A stretch of DNA of 40,229 bases from Caulobacteraceae bacterium (GTDB lineage: Bacteria; Pseudomonadota; Alphaproteobacteria; Caulobacterales; Caulobacteraceae): NCBI GenBank assembly GCA_025352165.1, contig JANXTX010000258.1, positions 1 to 40,229 of the forward strand, in the 5' to 3' direction. Shown here piece after piece: positions 1 to 10,422 of this stretch. The first letter of the stretch is position 1; each line of letters opens with the position of its first letter. The notes under the pieces are model-generated. The model was not told the DNA's origin and made no database searches. It saw nothing but the letters and a program-made list of their open reading frames with translations. The position numbers and the translations under genes were made by a program.

Positions 1-1
1 C

Positions 2-112
2 AGCACCGTCCGCACTCTCCAGACCGCCAGCGAACTGGGCAATGTGATTGAGGACGTGTTCAATGTCGCTCTGCCCGTCCCGCCCGAGCAGATCTTTGCG
101 CGCCTGACCTGA
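2..112 (+). CDS. C-terminal end of a CDS that begins outside the window (product unknown)
   Basis: Open frame from the window edge, ...STVRTLQTASELGNVIEDVFNVALPVPPEQIFARLT*, ending TGA at 110-112. Confidence 0.5.
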   Translation, partial: STVRTLQTASELGNVIEDVFNVALPVPPEQIFARLT

Positions 113-145
113 ACCGTTGTTGTAAGCTGAATGGGAAGATAGCCG

Positions 146-550
146 ATGGCCTCCTCACCCAAGGAACTGAACGAAGAGCTCGTCCGCTCCCTGTCGGACG
201 ACGGCCCGGTGGTGATGGTCAATCTGGTGAAGTTGCGCTCCGCCTCGCTTGACGGGAATGGCTCGGGTTGGGATGCGTACGTTAGATACAGTCGGCAGTT
301 CATGCCGCTGCTCAAGGCCTGCGGCGGCGCGATCCTGTGGAGCGGCAATGCCGAGGGACTGGCCTATGGTGAACTGAACAGACCTGGGTGGGACTACATC
401 GTGCTTGTGCGCTATCCTTCGCGCGCGGTCTTCCTGTCGACCGTGACCTCTCCAGAATACCAGCAGGCGAACGCCGACCGCGAGAATGGCGTGGAGGATC
501 ACGTGATAATTGCGGCCAACGAGACCTTCTCTAAGTTCCCGCCGCGCTAA
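146..550 (+). CDS. DUF1330-like small protein
   Basis: 134 aa ORF; 'VVMVNLVKLR...GGAILWSG...WDYIVLVRYPSRAVFLSTVTSPEYQQANADRENGVED' resembles the DUF1330/dimeric alpha-beta barrel pattern. Confidence 0.7.
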   Translation: MASSPKELNEELVRSLSDDGPVVMVNLVKLRSASLDGNGSGWDAYVRYSRQFMPLLKACGGAILWSGNAEGLAYGELNRPGWDYIVLVRYPSRAVFLSTVTSPEYQQANADRENGVEDHVIIAANETFSKFPPR

Positions 551-562
551 AGCGCCCGGATC

Positions 563-1351
563 TCAGAACAGCGCGTTGACCAGTCCGCCGTCAATCACCA
601 GGCTCTGGCCGATGAGAAAGTTCGCCTGACGGGCGCAGAACATCGCCACGAAATCTCCCAGGTCGTCCGGGTCGCCGAACCTGCCCGCGGGAATGCGCCA
701 TTCGGCGACGAACTTTGCGGTCTCTTCCTCATAGGTTGTGCCATTGGCCGCCGCGGCGGCGCCGAAGCGCTCGGCGATCGTCGCGGTATGGAACATGCCC
801 GGCAGGACATTGTTGATCGCGACATTGTGCTTGGCCACCGCCTTGGAAACCGCGACGGTATAGTTCACCAGCGCCGAGCGGGTGGGACCCGACAGCATAC
901 GGATTCCTGCAGGCCACTTTGCCGCGCCGGTGGCGATGTTCACGATGCGGCCGAACCCGCGCGAGGCCATTCCGTCGACCGTCGCCCGCATCAGTTCGAT
1001 CGGACCAATCAGCGTGGTGTCGGCGGAGGCGTTCCAGTGCTCGACGGTGATTTCACGGAAGTCCCCCGTCACTACCGGCGGTGCGCAGGTGATCACCAGG
1101 ATGTCAGGTTCCGGGCAGGCCTCAAGCAGTCGCGCGCGACCTTCCACGGTTGAATGATCGGCGACGATGGGGGTGACCTTGACGCCCGACTCGGCGGCGA
1201 TCTCGTCGGCCGCTGCAACGACGCGCGCCTCTCCGCGCGCCGAGAGGAAAATCTCGACGCCTTCCCGCGCCAGCGCTCGCGCGCTCGACTTGCCCATCCC
1301 CGCGCTGGCCCCGGCGACGATTGCCTTTCGACCCCGAATTCCCAGATCCAT
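563..1351 (-). CDS. SDR family oxidoreductase
   Basis: MDLGIRGRKAIVAGASAGMGKSSARALAREG Rossmann motif and C-terminal IGQSLVIDGGLVNALF; internal ATG at 1351 preferred over the longer ORF start at 1555. Confidence 0.88.
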   Translation of the reverse strand: MDLGIRGRKAIVAGASAGMGKSSARALAREGVEIFLSARGEARVVAAADEIAAESGVKVTPIVADHSTVEGRARLLEACPEPDILVITCAPPVVTGDFREITVEHWNASADTTLIGPIELMRATVDGMASRGFGRIVNIATGAAKWPAGIRMLSGPTRSALVNYTVAVSKAVAKHNVAINNVLPGMFHTATIAERFGAAAAANGTTYEEETAKFVAEWRIPAGRFGDPDDLGDFVAMFCARQANFLIGQSLVIDGGLVNALF

Positions 1352-1501
1352 ACCCAGCGTCCGATCGTTGTTTGCTGTTCGGCCTCGTTGACTAGATCGA
1401 TAGGCCGGGGAAGGCGCTGTTTCAAGCACGCCACGCTCACTGGATATTTCCGATCCATTGGGCGATGTAGCTGCTCCATTGACCACGAACGAAGAGCATT
1501 C

Positions 1502-1750
1502 ATGTACCTGCTGGTTGTCACCTACATCCTGATCGCTTCGGCCCCCGCCGTGCAATCACCCAGGCCGCCCCTCGCGCCCGCAATCTCGACCGACAAGGTG
1601 GCGACCTACAAGTCATTGGAAGAATGCAGGAAGGCGGCGGCGGCGTTTGTCACCGACCCGGCTGAACGGGACACCACAACCACCGGCTTCTCGTTCATGA
1701 CCCGGACGTTCTGCGCGCCGGTGCCGGACGCGGATTCGGTCGCGGGCTAA
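1502..1750 (+). CDS. small secreted/hypothetical protein
   Basis: ATG at 1502 in the frame of the 1154..1750 ORF; signal-peptide-like N-terminus MYLLVVTYILIASAPAVQS; two Cys. The upstream part of that ORF overlaps the SDR gene. Confidence 0.5.
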   Translation: MYLLVVTYILIASAPAVQSPRPPLAPAISTDKVATYKSLEECRKAAAAFVTDPAERDTTTTGFSFMTRTFCAPVPDADSVAG

Positions 1751-3870
1751 CGAACCGGGCCCCGGTTGCCCGGCGCATAGTCCTCCTCGATATGCCCTTT
1801 CAGGGCTTCCTCGGCGAACCACACCGGCTTGGTCCTCATGGCGACGAACAACGGGGTCTGGTCGGCATAGTGCGGTGACTTTGCATCAAGCGTCGCCGAG
1901 CCGAACTGGTGGACGCTCTCGGATGAGAGTTTTCCCGACCGGTCCCACGTCACGAACATGATGTAGGTGTCGCCGGCCATCGCTTTGAGCCGGCCGTCTT
2001 TCTCGGGCTGGCCGTACACGGCGCGGAAGGTGTCGGGGCCGCCGTCGATGGGCAGGTCGACCTTGCCGCGAACTATGTGGTTGACCTGACCCCAGGTGGG
2101 ATCGATGCGGCCGAAGTGGGTCTTTAGGGTCTGCATCGCCGCAAGAAGCGACGGCCGTACGTCTGGCATTTCCCCTGACTTCATCGCCTCGGCCAAGGGT
2201 GTTGCGGTCAGCACGGCCAGCGCCGCCGCGCGGCTATCGACATTCGTGCCGCGGTCCCACCGGCGAAGCAGGTCCTGCGCCTTGGCGATGTCGGGATTGC
2301 CCGCCGGATCGAGGCGGAGGATCGCGTCGTCGATCCTGGCGACGTCCGAACGCGCTGAATATGAAATGTCGAACTTGTAGGCGCGGAATGCCGCTTCCGT
2401 GATCCTGGTGTCGGCCCCGAAGGTTTCCTGCGCCCGATACGCGCGATTGGTCATGTTGGTCTGCAGGCCCATCGTCTCCGCAATGTCGGCGGGCTTCAGG
2501 CCATCCTCCGGCGCCGTGGCGGCGAATGGCGTGTTGTTGGAGTTGAACACATAGCCGAATTTGGGATTCCAGATCTGCGGCACGCGATCGAAGGGCAGAT
2601 AGCTGCGCCAGATCAGGTCGGAGCGGTCTCCGGGCAGCACACCCTTCCAGTCGAGGCCGGCTTTCCTGTCAGGAAACAGGCCATTGTAGACGTAGCCGAT
2701 GTTCCCGGCTTCATCGGCATAGATGTAGTTGATGCTTGGCAGCGCTTGCAGCGCCATGGCCGCGCGCCATTCGGCAATGTTCCGGGCCTTGTCGAGCCGG
2801 TAGTACTGCAGCGCCTGGTTCGAGATGCCCATGCCGGCATAGCGCACCGCGAATACCCCATGATCGGTCTCGAACACCGGACCCTGCCGCGACCACAGCA
2901 ACGCCTTGTGGAAGGTCCAGATCAGCGGGCCGAACAGCTTAACCCGGATAGCCGCGTCGCCGACCGTCATGTCGCGCCATTGGCCGTCGAGCCGGTACTG
3001 ATGGTGGTTGGCCGGGTTGATCGTCAGCCGATAGACGTCGACGAGTTTTGGATCGTTCACGGTATTGGCCCAGCCAAGATGGGCGTTATGGCCGTGCAGC
3101 ATGAAAGGCGAGCCGGGGAAGAAGCCGCCGGCCACGTGCCAGCCCTCATCGCTCTGCAGCACCGCTTCATACCAGGCGACCGGGCCGGTATAGGGCTGGT
3201 GCGAATTCACCAGCAGCCGGGTGGCGCCATCGGCCGACCTTGAAGGAGCGACCGCGACTCCGTTCGATCCGAGCGGCGCCATCGGCTTGCCATGGGTGTC
3301 AGCCGTAAGCTTCTTCAGCACATCGTCGAGGCCATAGAAGAACGGCGTCTTGAACACGAACCCGGCCGCGATGTCTTGACCGGTCACCGGCAACAGGCCA
3401 CCTTCGACCTTTTCCGGATGGTGCGCCGCGTAGGCGTTGACGCCGTCGGCATAGGCCTCCAGCACCGCCCGCAGATCGGCCGGAAGCCTGGGGTATCCTG
3501 CCTCGACCGTCGGCCAGACCCGCATCAGACGAACCAGATAGTCGGTGGTGGCGCCGCTCGGACCCTTCACCGCGGCCAGCGTTCCGCGCGTCGCCAGCGC
3601 CACCGCCTGGATCGTCGCGAAGTCATCCTCGCTGTGAGCGTAGGCCAGTCCGAACGCCACGTCGGCATCTGTGGCGCCCAGCACATGCGGCACGCCCCAG
3701 GTGTCCCGGCGGATGCGCACGTGATAGCGCGCGGCCTTGGCGAGCAGGGCCTGCGGATCGGGGGGCGTGGGCTGCGACAGGTGGTCGGCGAAAACCACCG
3801 CCGCCAGCCCGAGAATGGCCAGAACCACCAGTCCACCGACGCCCAGTCCGAATTTCCGCACCAGCGTCAT
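1747..3870 (-). CDS. penicillin acylase family protein (Ntn hydrolase, N-acyl amidase)
   Basis: 707 aa; N-terminal TM/signal, 'RDTWGVPHVLGATDADVAFGLAYAHSEDDF', and 'GSNGVAVAPSRSADGATRLLVNSHQP' matching the autoproteolytic G|SN beta-subunit start. Confidence 0.93.
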   Translation of the reverse strand: MTLVRKFGLGVGGLVVLAILGLAAVVFADHLSQPTPPDPQALLAKAARYHVRIRRDTWGVPHVLGATDADVAFGLAYAHSEDDFATIQAVALATRGTLAAVKGPSGATTDYLVRLMRVWPTVEAGYPRLPADLRAVLEAYADGVNAYAAHHPEKVEGGLLPVTGQDIAAGFVFKTPFFYGLDDVLKKLTADTHGKPMAPLGSNGVAVAPSRSADGATRLLVNSHQPYTGPVAWYEAVLQSDEGWHVAGGFFPGSPFMLHGHNAHLGWANTVNDPKLVDVYRLTINPANHHQYRLDGQWRDMTVGDAAIRVKLFGPLIWTFHKALLWSRQGPVFETDHGVFAVRYAGMGISNQALQYYRLDKARNIAEWRAAMALQALPSINYIYADEAGNIGYVYNGLFPDRKAGLDWKGVLPGDRSDLIWRSYLPFDRVPQIWNPKFGYVFNSNNTPFAATAPEDGLKPADIAETMGLQTNMTNRAYRAQETFGADTRITEAAFRAYKFDISYSARSDVARIDDAILRLDPAGNPDIAKAQDLLRRWDRGTNVDSRAAALAVLTATPLAEAMKSGEMPDVRPSLLAAMQTLKTHFGRIDPTWGQVNHIVRGKVDLPIDGGPDTFRAVYGQPEKDGRLKAMAGDTYIMFVTWDRSGKLSSESVHQFGSATLDAKSPHYADQTPLFVAMRTKPVWFAEEALKGHIEEDYAPGNRGPVR

Positions 3871-3907
3871 GCCGTTGATCCCTACAGAAGTTTACGAGGC
3901 ATTGGCG

Positions 3908-4387
3908 TTAAAGATTGGCGCCCGTCTCCAGCAGTGTCTTGAGGTCACTGAGAATCCAGTTCCAGCCGCCACCGCCCTGGTCGGAGAACTTGCTTGAGAT
4001 CATGCCCGACATCAGAGGCTTGCCCGTGACATCGTGGGTCAGGGTCAGTCTGCTGAAGCCGCCGGATGTCGGCGCGACTTCCCAGGTCAGATTAGAGAAA
4101 CCCTCGTCGGTCGTGTCCTTGGAGAACAGGAACCTGTAGGTCTGAGCAAGCTTGCTCGGCGCCTCGACCTCTATGACCTCTCCGTCAATGATCACCTCGG
4201 CCATGCCGAATGACCTCATCTGCTCATTGGCGAGCGCGCGGAAACGGCCGCCCGCCTGAAGGTCATATTCGGAGGCGGCCTTATAGCCGTACCTCGCCGT
4301 CCATTCGGGTTCGGTAATTGCGTCCCAGACGGTCTGCGCGGACGCTTTGATGTAAATCTCGAACACTTTGACGGTTGTATCGCTCAC
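3908..4387 (-). CDS. SRPBCC / AHSA1-like domain protein
   Basis: 'VKVFEIYIKASAQTVWDAITEPEWTARYGY...' and 'GFSRLTLTHDVTG...GGGWNWILSDLKTLLETG' typical of AHSA1-like SRPBCC proteins. Confidence 0.85.
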   Translation of the reverse strand: MSDTTVKVFEIYIKASAQTVWDAITEPEWTARYGYKAASEYDLQAGGRFRALANEQMRSFGMAEVIIDGEVIEVEAPSKLAQTYRFLFSKDTTDEGFSNLTWEVAPTSGGFSRLTLTHDVTGKPLMSGMISSKFSDQGGGGWNWILSDLKTLLETGANL

Positions 4388-4442
4388 ATTCGCCTCCTGA
4401 TGGTGTTGGGAGATTTCAGTCTAGCGCAAAACCAGCAACTTC

Positions 4443-4471
4443 ACCTCCCTCCGCACAACGTGGAGGGAGGT
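4443..4471. repeat. perfect 10-bp inverted repeat (REP-like / possible terminator of thrS)
   Basis: acctccctcc gcacaacgt ggagggaggt, just downstream of the thrS stop on the minus strand. Confidence 0.6.
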
Positions 4472-4486
4472 CCAACCTTCGGATGA

Positions 4487-6406
4487 TCAGCGCAGATCGG
4501 GTGGTGTCGCCTCTGTCGTCAGCGCTTTGAGCGCGTCCTCCAGACTCAGCACGTCCTGGCGATCCGACCCCAGCCGGCGAAGGGCGACCTTGCCTTCCTC
4601 GGCTTCGCGCCGGCCGACGACGGCGATCACCGGGACTTTGGCGAGTGAGTGTTCGCGCACCTTGTAGCCGACCTTTTCGTTACGAAGGTCCATCTCGACT
4701 CGCAGGCCGGCCTTGCGCAAAGCGGCCGCCGCCTTGACCGCGTACTCGTCGGCGTCCGAGGTGATCGTCGCCACCACCACTTGCAGCGGAGCCAGCCATA
4801 ACGGGAACGCCCCCGCGTAGTGCTCGATAAGAACCCCTGTGAAGCGCTCCAATGAACCCAGAATCGCCCGGTGCAGCATCACTGGCCTGTGCTTCTGGCC
4901 ATCCTCGCCGATGTAGTTCGCGTCGAGGCGCTCGGGCAGCACATAGTCGAGCTGAAGCGTGCCGCACTGCCAGGTCCGGCCGATCGCGTCGCGCAGGTGG
5001 AACTCCAGCTTCGGTCCATAGAAGGCGCCCTCATTGGCAATGCGCTCGACCTGGACCCCGGCGGCGATTGCCGCGTTTTCCAGCTTGTCCTCGGCGATGG
5101 TCCATTGCTCGTCGGTGCCGAAACGTTGGTCGGGTCGCAGGGCCAGCTTCACCGAATGCAGCTCGATTTCCAGATCGGCATAGATCACCCGCAACAGCTC
5201 GATGAAGTCCCGGGACTCGGCCTCGATCTGTTCTTCGGTGCAGAAGATGTGCCCGTCGTCCTGCGCGAGCCCGCGCACGCGCATGATCCCGTGCAGGGAG
5301 CCGGAGCTCTCATAGCGGTGCAGACCATCGAACTCGGCCATCCGGATCGGCAGCTCGCGATAGGAACGCTGGCCGTGATTGAAGATCTGGATGTGGCACG
5401 GACAGTTCATCGGCTTGACGGCCAGGATCTCGCCGTCGTCGGTCTCGCAGACGAACATGTTCTCACGAAACTTGCCCCAGTGGCCTGATCGTTCCCAAAG
5501 CGAGTGATCGAGGATCTGCGGGGTCTTGACCTCGACATAGTCGGCGGCCTCGACGCGCCGGCGAACATAGTTCTGCAGGGTCCGATAGAGCGTCCAGCCT
5601 TTTGGGTGCCAGAAAATCATTCCGCGGCCCTCTTCCTGGATATGGAAGAGGTCCATCGCCGCGCCGACCTTGCGGTGATCGCGTTTTTCGGCCTCCTCGA
5701 TTCGCTTCAGATGAGCCGCCAGATCCGCGTCGCTGGCCCAGGATGTGCCATAAATACGTTGCAGCTGGGCATTGTTCTGGTCACCACGCCAATAGGCGCC
5801 GGCGAGTTTGGTCAGCTTGAACGCCTTGCCCACATGACGCGTGGAGGGCAGGTGCGGCCCCCTGCACAGGTCCTTCCAGCCACCCTGGCGATAGACGGTG
5901 ATCGCCTGGTCGCCTGGAATATCGCGGATTATCTGGGCCTTATACTTTTCGCCAATCCCTTCGAAGTGCGCTATCGCTTCATTGCGGTCCCAGACTTCGC
6001 GAGTGATTGCCTCGTCACGGTCGACGATCTGGCGCATGCGCGCCTCGATCGCCGCCAGATCATCCAGCGAGAACGGCTCGTCGCGGGCGAAGTCGTAATA
6101 GAAACCGTCCTCGACATTTGGACCGATGGTCACCTGGGTGTCGGGAAACAGTTCCTGCACCGCCTCGGCCAGCACGTGAGCGGTGTCGTGGCGGATCACT
6201 TCCAGGGCGTCCGGCGAGTCCCGTGTGACGATCTCGATCGCGGCATCTCGCTCAATCGGGCGCGACAGGTCGAATAGTTCGCCGTCGAGCTTGACCAGCA
6301 AGGCCTTCTTTTCCAGCGACTTGGAGATGGCGGCGGCGACATCGCGTCCCGTTACGCCGTCCTCGAACGGTCGGGCCTGGCCGTCGGGGAATTTCAGATG
6401 GATCAT
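4487..6406 (-). CDS. thrS: threonine--tRNA ligase
   Basis: TGS domain '[43 protein letters not shown]', '[25 protein letters not shown]', '[10 protein letters not shown]', '[31 protein letters not shown]'. Confidence 0.98.
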   Translation of the reverse strand: MIHLKFPDGQARPFEDGVTGRDVAAAISKSLEKKALLVKLDGELFDLSRPIERDAAIEIVTRDSPDALEVIRHDTAHVLAEAVQELFPDTQVTIGPNVEDGFYYDFARDEPFSLDDLAAIEARMRQIVDRDEAITREVWDRNEAIAHFEGIGEKYKAQIIRDIPGDQAITVYRQGGWKDLCRGPHLPSTRHVGKAFKLTKLAGAYWRGDQNNAQLQRIYGTSWASDADLAAHLKRIEEAEKRDHRKVGAAMDLFHIQEEGRGMIFWHPKGWTLYRTLQNYVRRRVEAADYVEVKTPQILDHSLWERSGHWGKFRENMFVCETDDGEILAVKPMNCPCHIQIFNHGQRSYRELPIRMAEFDGLHRYESSGSLHGIMRVRGLAQDDGHIFCTEEQIEAESRDFIELLRVIYADLEIELHSVKLALRPDQRFGTDEQWTIAEDKLENAAIAAGVQVERIANEGAFYGPKLEFHLRDAIGRTWQCGTLQLDYVLPERLDANYIGEDGQKHRPVMLHRAILGSLERFTGVLIEHYAGAFPLWLAPLQVVVATITSDADEYAVKAAAALRKAGLRVEMDLRNEKVGYKVREHSLAKVPVIAVVGRREAEEGKVALRRLGSDRQDVLSLEDALKALTTEATPPDLR

Positions 6407-6663
6407 GGTTCTCTCTGGACTTCCTCGCACCGCTTTGGTGCGCGAGGCGGAACCGGGTCATAGCCCGATCCGCCGAATGGGTGACATCGGCAGAACCGGC
6501 CCAGGGCGAGCGCGCCGCCGCGGAGCGGTCCATGGGTGATCAGGGCCTCGGCCGCATAGTCCGAACAGGTCGGCAGGAAGCGGCATTGGCGCCCGATCCA
6601 GGGCGAGAGCGTCAGCTTGTAGGCGCGATGGCCCAGGCGAACGACGCTTTGGTAAAGGGTCAT
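6403..6663 (-). CDS. yidD: membrane protein insertion efficiency factor YidD
   Basis: '[58 protein letters not shown]' is a clear YidD signature; 4-nt overlap with the thrS start. Confidence 0.96.
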   Translation of the reverse strand: MTLYQSVVRLGHRAYKLTLSPWIGRQCRFLPTCSDYAAEALITHGPLRGGALALGRFCRCHPFGGSGYDPVPPRAPKRCEEVQREP

Positions 6664-6701
6664 GCCGGCGACAGGGAAGGGACCGTGCTTCCGGGTCCGC
6701 T

Positions 6702-7163
6702 TCAGGCTACGCCGGCGCGGCTAGTTCGTGAGCCGGCCTTCGCGATCGCGTCCCGGCAAGCCTCCACTGTCGCCTCGAACGCAAGCAGCGTTGAGGCATG
6801 GCGGGGGGCATAGTCTTTGACCGGTTCAAGCATTGCCAGGTCCGCGAAACGTCCGGTGGGCGGTAGTCCACCTGCTTTCAACATAGCACGAAACGCGTCG
6901 CGGGCGACTTCGATTTCACCCACGGTCGCGCCGATCACATGCTCGCCGAGCACCGACGCGGCGGCCTGGCCCAGAGCGCAGGCCTTCACATCCTGGGCGA
7001 AGTCGGTGACCCGTTCACCATCCATCCTCACGTCAACGATAACCCGGCTGCCGCATAGCTTGGCGACCTTCTCTGACGACGCGTCCGGCGCGGTTAGGCG
7101 TCCGCTGCGTGGCATGTTGGCCGCCAGCCCGAGAATTTTCGCCGAATAGAGATCGTCGATCAT
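6702..7163 (-). CDS. NifU/IscU-like iron-sulfur cluster scaffold protein
   Basis: '[23 protein letters not shown]' and '[21 protein letters not shown]', resembling the IscU Cys-containing scaffold motif. Confidence 0.8.
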   Translation of the reverse strand: MIDDLYSAKILGLAANMPRSGRLTAPDASSEKVAKLCGSRVIVDVRMDGERVTDFAQDVKACALGQAAASVLGEHVIGATVGEIEVARDAFRAMLKAGGLPPTGRFADLAMLEPVKDYAPRHASTLLAFEATVEACRDAIAKAGSRTSRAGVA

Positions 7164-7170
7164 GCCGCTA

Positions 7171-7632
7171 TCAAGTGGGGTCGGACGGGGCGGGGCGCCA
7201 CGTCGCCATCACCCGTTCCTTGACCGCTTCACCCATCGCCGTGAAGCCCGCGCGGATTTCGCGGTGCATGCGGCGTGCGACAGTCGGGCCGAGTGGGCCG
7301 TCAAACAACTCGCCGTTGGCGAAGATGCAGCCGGTCTCGCCGAGTTTCTCTATCTCGATATAGCGGATCGATTTGATCAGCCCGCCTACCATCGAGAGGC
7401 GCCAAAGAATCTGTTCGTTGGGAACCCAATCAATGATGGTCGGGCGGATTGACCGGACTTTATGCCCGTGCAGCGCCAGATCGAGGTCAAGTTGCGCGCC
7501 GATACGTAGCGTCCCTTCGGCGCGCGTATAGAGCGGGTTCCATTCGCCCCAGCTGTTGATGTCCGAAATGACCCCCCAGATCGCCTCCGGCGGTACCGGC
7601 AGGCCCAGGCGATGTTCGATCTTGAACTTCAT
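7171..7632 (-). CDS. SRPBCC domain-containing protein
   Basis: 'VPPEAIWGVISDINSWGEWNPLYTRAEGTLRIGAQLDLDLALHGHK' is typical of polyketide cyclase/SRPBCC proteins. Confidence 0.85.
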   Translation of the reverse strand: MKFKIEHRLGLPVPPEAIWGVISDINSWGEWNPLYTRAEGTLRIGAQLDLDLALHGHKVRSIRPTIIDWVPNEQILWRLSMVGGLIKSIRYIEIEKLGETGCIFANGELFDGPLGPTVARRMHREIRAGFTAMGEAVKERVMATWRPAPSDPT

Positions 7633-9014
7633 CAGGCGCGCTCCTTCAGCTTCCAGGTGGCTCCTGTTGGTCCATCCATGACTTCGACATCGAGCGCGGT
7701 CAGTTCGGCGCGGATGCTGTCGGCCAGAGCCCAGTCCTTCGCCGTCCGGGCCGCAACGCGCTGGGCGATCAGTTCCTCGATTCTCGCCGTCAGTTCGACA
7801 TCCGCTCCACCCTGGAACCAGGTCGAAGGCGGCGACTGCAGGAAGCCTAGCAACGCGCCATTGGCGAGCATCTCGGACTTGGCGCTCGCGCGTTCCGCCG
7901 GCGTTCCGGTCTCCAGGCGGTGCGCCAGGGCGTGCAGTTCGGCGATGGCCTTGGGCGTATTGAGGTCGTCAAGGAGCGCTTCAAGGAAGGCTTCGGAGGG
8001 GGCTCCCGGTTCGACCTCGATGGCCTCCGCGCGACCCAGCGCTCCATACATCGTATCGAGAGCGCTTCGCGCCTGCCCGATCACCTCGTCCGTCCACGCC
8101 AGCGGCTGACGATAGTGCGACGCCAGCAACGCCCACCGCAACGCCTCGGGCGGCCATTGCTTTACAAGTTCGTGGACGAGCTGCACGTTGCCCAGGCTCT
8201 TGGACATCTTCTGCTCGCCCATGTTCAGGAAGCCGTTGTGCATCCAGTAGTTGGCGTAGCCGTCGCGATGGCCGGCGCAGACGCCTTGCGCCATCTCGTT
8301 CTCATGATGGGGGAAGATCAGGTCGTTGCCGCCGCCATGGATGTCTATCGGAATGCCCAGAGTCTGCTCGATCATCGCCGAGCATTCGATATGCCAGCCG
8401 GGGCGTCCCGGACCGAACGGACTTTCCCACACCGGTTCACCCGGTTTTGAAGGCTTCCACAGCACGAAGTCCGCCGGGTTCTGCTTGTAGGGGGCGACGT
8501 CGACCCGCGCGCCGGCGATCATGTCGTCCAGCGAGCGCCGCGACAGCTTGCCGTAGTCGCGGTAGGCTTGGGTGTTGAACAGCACGTGGCCTTCCGCGGC
8601 ATAGGCCGAGCCGCCCTCAACCAGCCGCTCGATCATGGCGATGATGGCGTTCATGGTCGCTGTGGCCCGCGGTTCGAACGTCGGCCGCAACGCGCTCAAC
8701 GCCGCCATGTCGGCATGGTAAGCGTCGAGATAACGGTCGGTGATCGTGCTGATCGGCACGCCTTCCTGGGTGGCCTTCAGGTTGATCTTGTCATCTACGT
8801 CGGTAACGTTTGCCGCATAGACCACGTGGTCCTCGCCATAAATGTGCCGGAGCAACCGGAACAGTACGTCGAACACGACTACCGGCCGGGCATTGCCGAT
8901 GTGCGCAAAGTTGTAGACCGTCGGGCCACAGACATACATCGTCACCCGCGCCGGATCGATCGGGACGAAGGTCCGCTTGGCGCGGGCCATGGTGTCGTAG
9001 AGGCGGAGAGACAT
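7632..9014 (-). CDS. cysS: cysteine--tRNA ligase
   Basis: 'MYVCGPTVYNFAHIGNARPVVVFDVLFRLLRHIYG', 'PGWHIECSAMIEQTLG', 'KMSKSLGN'. Confidence 0.98.
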   Translation of the reverse strand: MSLRLYDTMARAKRTFVPIDPARVTMYVCGPTVYNFAHIGNARPVVVFDVLFRLLRHIYGEDHVVYAANVTDVDDKINLKATQEGVPISTITDRYLDAYHADMAALSALRPTFEPRATATMNAIIAMIERLVEGGSAYAAEGHVLFNTQAYRDYGKLSRRSLDDMIAGARVDVAPYKQNPADFVLWKPSKPGEPVWESPFGPGRPGWHIECSAMIEQTLGIPIDIHGGGNDLIFPHHENEMAQGVCAGHRDGYANYWMHNGFLNMGEQKMSKSLGNVQLVHELVKQWPPEALRWALLASHYRQPLAWTDEVIGQARSALDTMYGALGRAEAIEVEPGAPSEAFLEALLDDLNTPKAIAELHALAHRLETGTPAERASAKSEMLANGALLGFLQSPPSTWFQGGADVELTARIEELIAQRVAARTAKDWALADSIRAELTALDVEVMDGPTGATWKLKERA

Positions 9015-9112
9015 GAAGGGGGTGACGCTGCGATACGGTTGCGGGGGACCAGGGTCCGCCCATATACAGATTGAACGACAAGGATGCCATCCAGGTATCC
9101 AAGTCCCTCAGG

Positions 9113-9757
9113 ATGACCGAGAGCTCCATGGACGGTGTATCAGGCGCGCGCGCCGTGAATGACGGCAATGCGACGCTGGAGCCGGTCAGGCGGCCGACGC
9201 GCGACGAGGCCATGGAGGCCGTGCGCACCCTGATCGCCTGGGCGGGCGACGATCCGCGTCGTGAGGGCGTCATCGACACGCCCAAGCGGGTGGTCGACGC
9301 CTACGGCGAGTGGTTCTCGGGCTACCACGCGGATCCGTCGAAGGAACTCGACCGCACTTTCGAGGATGTGCAGGGCTATGACGACATTGTCATGCTGCGC
9401 GATATCGAGGTCGAGAGCCATTGCGAGCACCACATGGCGGCTTTCCTCGGCAAGGCCTATGTCGCCTATCTGCCGACCAACAAGGTTGTCGGCATCTCCA
9501 AGCTGGCGCGGGTGGTCGAGATATTCTCGCGGCGCCTGCAGACTCAGGAAACCCTGACCCAGCAGATCGCCGACTCGATCGTCGACAGCCTGCGGCCGCA
9601 GGGTGTCGCCGTGCTGATCGATGCCGAACACCAGTGCATGACCACACGCGGCCTCAACCACCGGCACGTCTCGACGATCACCACCCAGTTTACCGGCGTC
9701 TTTAAGAGCGATCGCGACCTACAGCGCCGCTTCCTGGACTTCTGTAATCGGCGGTAA
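9113..9757 (+). CDS. folE: GTP cyclohydrolase I
   Basis: 'DTPKRVVDAYGEWFSGYHADP', 'VESHCEHHMAAFLGKAYVAYLPTNKVVGISKLARVVEIFSRRLQTQETLTQQIAD', 'MTTRGLNHRHVSTITTQFTG'. Start uncertain (TTG 9071, ATG 9113 or ATG 9128). Confidence 0.96.
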   Translation: MTESSMDGVSGARAVNDGNATLEPVRRPTRDEAMEAVRTLIAWAGDDPRREGVIDTPKRVVDAYGEWFSGYHADPSKELDRTFEDVQGYDDIVMLRDIEVESHCEHHMAAFLGKAYVAYLPTNKVVGISKLARVVEIFSRRLQTQETLTQQIADSIVDSLRPQGVAVLIDAEHQCMTTRGLNHRHVSTITTQFTGVFKSDRDLQRRFLDFCNRR

Positions 9758-9852
9758 GAGGAAGTCGCCAGGGGGCATGAATTGGGCTGAACTGATCGGT
9801 TGCCTAGGCATGGAATCCCTGCTCGCCTCGGTCGCGGCGTGGCGTTGCTCAG

Positions 9853-9967
9853 GCGCCCCCTCCAAACCTTCGGGGTCCCCCTCCCCCGCTTCGCGTGTGA
9901 GGATCAGTTGATCCTCCCCCATGCTCTTGCATGGGGGAGGGTGACCGCGAAGCGGTGGAGGGGGCGC
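9853..9967. repeat. compound intergenic palindromic element
   Basis: Outer imperfect arms gcgccccctcc...ctccccc / gggggag...gtggagggggcgc; inner hairpins gaggatca-gt-tgatcctc (9899-9916) and cctcccccatgc-tctt-gcatgggggagg (9913-9940). Confidence 0.75.
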
Positions 9968-10023
9968 GGGACTTGCGCCGGCCGTTGACTGCCGCCCAGT
10001 CGCCATCGAGGATGCCAGGTTAC

Positions 10024-10422
10024 ATGACCGATTATCGCTTCTCCACCGCCCCCGATATCGCCGCCCTGGAACGTGGCGCGGTCCTGGCTCCTCGCTTCGA
10101 CGCCGCCGGACTGATCGCGGCGGTGACCACCCATGCGGAGAGCGGCGAGGTGCTGATGCTGGCGTGGATGAACGATGAGGCGTTGCGGCTGACGCTGAAC
10201 ACCGGTCAGGCTCACTACTACAGTCGCTCGCGCAAGCAGCTCTGGAAGAAGGGGGAGACCAGCGGACAGATCCAGACCGTGATCGAGATTCGCGTCGATT
10301 GCGATCAGGACGCGGTGCTGTTGAAGGTGATCCCCGCCGGCGACGGCGGCGCGTGCCACGTAGGGTTCCGCTCGTGCTTCTATCGCGTGGTCGTCGACGG
10401 CGCACTGATCGAGTCGCCATGA
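10024..10422 (+). CDS. hisI: phosphoribosyl-AMP cyclohydrolase
   Basis: '[74 protein letters not shown]' diagnostic of HisI; ATG at 10024. Confidence 0.97.
   Translation: MTDYRFSTAPDIAALERGAVLAPRFDAAGLIAAVTTHAESGEVLMLAWMNDEALRLTLNTGQAHYYSRSRKQLWKKGETSGQIQTVIEIRVDCDQDAVLLKVIPAGDGGACHVGFRSCFYRVVVDGALIESP

Noticed and set aside
4871-6277. Long plus-strand ORFs antisense to thrS (4871..5488, 5504..6277)
   Set aside because: Shadow ORFs opposite a clear thrS; no domain motifs.
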